Below, one piece after another: positions 6,812 through 8,445 of a stretch of DNA of 8,445 bases. How positions within the stretch are numbered: the first letter of the stretch is position 1; each line of letters opens with the position of its first letter. Source of the DNA: Flavobacteriaceae bacterium. Lineage in GTDB: Bacteria; Bacteroidota; Bacteroidia; Flavobacteriales; Flavobacteriaceae. The position numbers were made by a program, and so were the translations under genes. The notes beneath the pieces were generated by a model. The model had not been told where the DNA came from. It did not search any database and was given only the letters and a program-made list of their open reading frames with translations. The DNA is taken from NCBI GenBank assembly GCA_016763715.1, contig JAESTG010000196.1, positions 1-8,445 of the forward strand, given 5' to 3'.

Positions 6812-7665
6812 ATGAAAAGAAGAATTTTAATTTTCACGTTTTTATTGGGTACAAGTTTAATGTATGGACAGCTAAGCCAAGGGCTGCCACAATGGAATGG
6901 AGCCAGTAATAGTACAGGAACTATTTATCGAACAGGAGATGTAGGTGTAGGAACTACCACTCCAACCGAAAAATACAAGTGGCGGGTACCGTACTTGCAT
7001 TAAAGGGGAATTTTGATGAATCCCAACCCAATGGAGCTACTTATTTGAACATCACAGATAGAAATATAAAGTGCAATGTGCTAAGAGCTGGTACATCATT
7101 GTCATCATCAGGAAGCATTTTTAATCTATTAGATTTTCCTCAATCCAATTTAAACCCACAAGCTCAGTCTTTCATGGGTATTGAAGATCGAAACTACAAA
7201 AGCAGATTCAGATTTTATGCTAATACAGGAGGATCTAGCGAGCAGGTGTACTATGACAAAAATCAAAGTCCATTTTATAGTTTGAAAGAAGATGGTAGCG
7301 GGAATGTTTTCTTGCAATTATTAAAAGAAAATTCATATGTTTCTATTGGCACAAATTCCTATACCGACGGTAGTGATGTGTACAAACTCTCTGTGAATGG
7401 AAAAATGAGAGCAGAGACCGTTAAAGTTTATACAGACTGGGCAGATTTTGTATTCGAGAAGGACTATGACCTACTAAAACTTGAAGAAGTTGAAAACTTT
7501 ATTAATGAAAATGGTCATCTCAAAGATATTCCCAACGCAGAAACTGTAGCTCAAAATGGAATCGAACTAGGGGAAATGAATAAACTCTTACTTCAGAAAA
7601 TTGAAGAACTAACATTGTATGTTATCCAACTGAATAAAGAAATTAAGGCGTTAAAGCAAAACTAG
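6812..7665 (+). pseudogene. Tail-fibre-like exported protein, broken by a one-base frameshift
   Basis: The first frame starts MKRRILIFTFLLGTSLMYGQ (signal peptide, cleavage near G19/Q20) and reads GDVGVGTTTPTEK, a motif common at the head of Bacteroidota tail-fibre-like proteins. It then goes out of frame and stops at 7003. The expected continuation IQVAGTVLALKGNF is in the frame that runs to 7665. The A-run at 6969-6973 has five A; six would join the frames as TPTEK-IQVAG and give 284 aa. Numbered on that repaired product, the C-terminal third holds YKLSVNGKMRAETVKVYTDW (about 189-208), then DFVFEKDYDLLKLEEV, HLKDIP and a LLLQKIEELTLYVIQLNKEI coiled coil, the block seen at the end of many flavobacterial surface or fibre proteins. 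ATG 6812 is preferred to 6788 because the signal peptide begins there. Role is unknown; a surface-exposed, probably trimeric structural or adhesive protein is inferred. The break may be a sequencing error. Confidence 0.75.
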
Positions 7666-7670
7666 ACCTT

Positions 7671-8445
7671 ATGAGAGCTATACATACAAAGCAACTGCTT
7701 TGGGTTCTAACCCTATTTGTTATGGGTGTAGGATATCAAGTAAGTGCTCAAAATCACAGCTATTATGTGCGTGCTGTGTCGCAAAATTTCGATCCCGAAT
7801 TATCCAGCAATGGTATTTCGTTACAATATAATGGTAAGGACTCCGATCTTTCTCAATTATTTGCAAACAATACAATTTATGTTTTTGAAAAGGCTTTTTC
7901 AGCCTCTCGGAGAGCCTCGTTACAACGAGTATTTTACGTAGAAACGAATTCTAACTCGAGCCTTTCAGAATTTACCTCCGAAAACTCTCAAATTTTCGAA
8001 TTTGGAGAATACTTAGGTGTAGACGATCTACAATTGGTAGAGGGAACTGAAATGATTTCAGGCTATTCTTACGGAAAACCTTATAATCTAAAAGAGGAGC
8101 AATATCTGAATGCAAATAATCTAGGCCCTTCAACTAATTATCCCAATGATTATGGACAGACAGGACCACAGGGACCAGGATCTAATACTGGGATGAACCT
8201 CAATTTAAGTGCATGGGATTATGTTGGATTGCCCAGAGCATGGAGTTTTACGACGGGTAGTGCTCTTATTGGTATTTCAGATGCACGAGTGGATACTTTG
8301 GATGTAGAGTTCGCCGGCAAATTAACAACCTTAAATAACAATGTTTCTTTAGCGAATGGACATGGTATAGGGGTATCAGCTATTGCTGGCGCACAAGGAG
8401 ACAATGGAGAATTTAATGTTGGATACTGCTGGGATTGTCCTATGG
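7671..8445 (+). CDS. Subtilisin-like S8 family secreted protease, 3' end missing
   Basis: The frame opens with ATG at 7671, five bases after the preceding stop, and stays open to the right edge, giving the first 258 aa. Residues 1-26 are a Sec signal peptide (cleavage VSA/Q). Residues about 28-180 look like an inhibitory propeptide region ending in a Gly/Pro/Asn-rich linker (161-174, GQTGPQGPGSNTGM). The catalytic domain begins near AWDYVGLPRAWSFTTG (181-196). IGISDARVD (200-208) aligns with the subtilase Asp block, giving Asp204, and NGHGIGVSAIAG (229-240) aligns with the His block (usually HGTHVAG), giving His231. GYCWDCPM (251-258) matches the following 'G-x-x-x-C-x-L' strand. The catalytic Ser would lie beyond the window, as would any T9SS sorting tail. 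The close spacing suggests co-transcription with the tail-fibre-like gene. The fold is well supported; activity is likely but both motifs are non-canonical. Confidence 0.82.
   Translation, partial: MRAIHTKQLLWVLTLFVMGVGYQVSAQNHSYYVRAVSQNFDPELSSNGISLQYNGKDSDLSQLFANNTIYVFEKAFSASRRASLQRVFYVETNSNSSLSEFTSENSQIFEFGEYLGVDDLQLVEGTEMISGYSYGKPYNLKEEQYLNANNLGPSTNYPNDYGQTGPQGPGSNTGMNLNLSAWDYVGLPRAWSFTTGSALIGISDARVDTLDVEFAGKLTTLNNNVSLANGHGIGVSAIAGAQGDNGEFNVGYCWDCPM

Noticed and set aside
6979..7665. A stand-alone 228-aa protein starting at 6979
   Set aside because: It would lack a signal peptide, its first codons overlap the end of the preceding frame, and a single base added to the A-run fuses both parts into a standard exported protein.
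7744..7941. A 65-codon plus-strand frame inside the protease gene
   Set aside because: It lies wholly within the longer frame from 7671, which has a signal peptide and subtilase motifs.
8219..8404. A 61-codon minus-strand frame near the right edge
   Set aside because: Antisense to the subtilase catalytic domain; no supporting motif or start context.
6812..8445. A prophage or phage tail locus
   Set aside because: The tail-fibre resemblance is to chromosomal Bacteroidota surface proteins with signal peptides; no capsid, terminase, baseplate, lysis or integrase gene is present in the window.

Overview
The window reads as chromosomal DNA from a member of the Bacteroidota, most likely a Flavobacteriia-type organism. 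Supporting signs are an AT-rich sequence, a C-terminal type IX secretion (T9SS) sorting domain, a membrane-anchored TPR/AraC-type regulator, a tail-fibre-like surface protein with the flavobacterial C-terminal 'WxDFVFExxYxL...LLQKIEELTLYVI' block, no Shine-Dalgarno-driven starts, and one good TAnnTTTG-type -7 element. No tRNA, rRNA, CRISPR array, insertion sequence or integrase was seen.

Layout. Positions 3-1382 (+) hold the 3' part of an alanine/glycine:cation symporter (AGCS family), cut by the left edge. It converges on a minus-strand gene at 1419-2144, which encodes a secreted protein with a DM13-like domain and a T9SS type A sorting tail. A perfect 24-nt palindrome between the two (1369-1392) contains the symporter stop codon and looks like a shared terminator. 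To the right, a minus-strand operon of two genes runs from 4644 to 2277: an MBOAT O-acyltransferase (3216-4644) directly abutting an SGNH-like membrane-anchored partner (2277-3215). This is the usual two-part layout for O-acylating a cell-surface or exported polymer. The MBOAT gene is split by a one-nucleotide frameshift near its C-terminus. Its start is a TTG.

Divergent from that operon, 4807-6486 (+) encodes a 559-aa one-component regulator: signal peptide, periplasmic TPR-like region, one transmembrane helix, then a cytoplasmic AraC-type HTH. The 162-nt divergent spacer has a TAnnTTTG box toward the MBOAT gene and a T12 tract toward the regulator. A 325-nt gap (6487-6811) holds two hairpins, one of them a perfect 26-nt palindrome. 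Next come a tail-fibre-like exported protein (6812-7665, broken by a one-base deletion in an A-run) and, five bases later, the N-terminal 258 residues of a subtilisin-like (S8) secreted protease that runs off the right edge.

How they may work together: the MBOAT/SGNH pair probably forms one functional unit, and the neighbouring membrane regulator is a reasonable but unproven candidate to control it. The tail-fibre-like gene and the protease are probably co-transcribed and both exported. Two independent single-base frameshifts, one in a T-run and one in an A-run, may be homopolymer sequencing errors rather than real gene decay. I found no convincing wholly new system. The points most worth checking are the DM13 domain coupled to T9SS export, the altered active-site motif in the SGNH partner, the unusual active-site motifs of the subtilase, and the two frameshifts.
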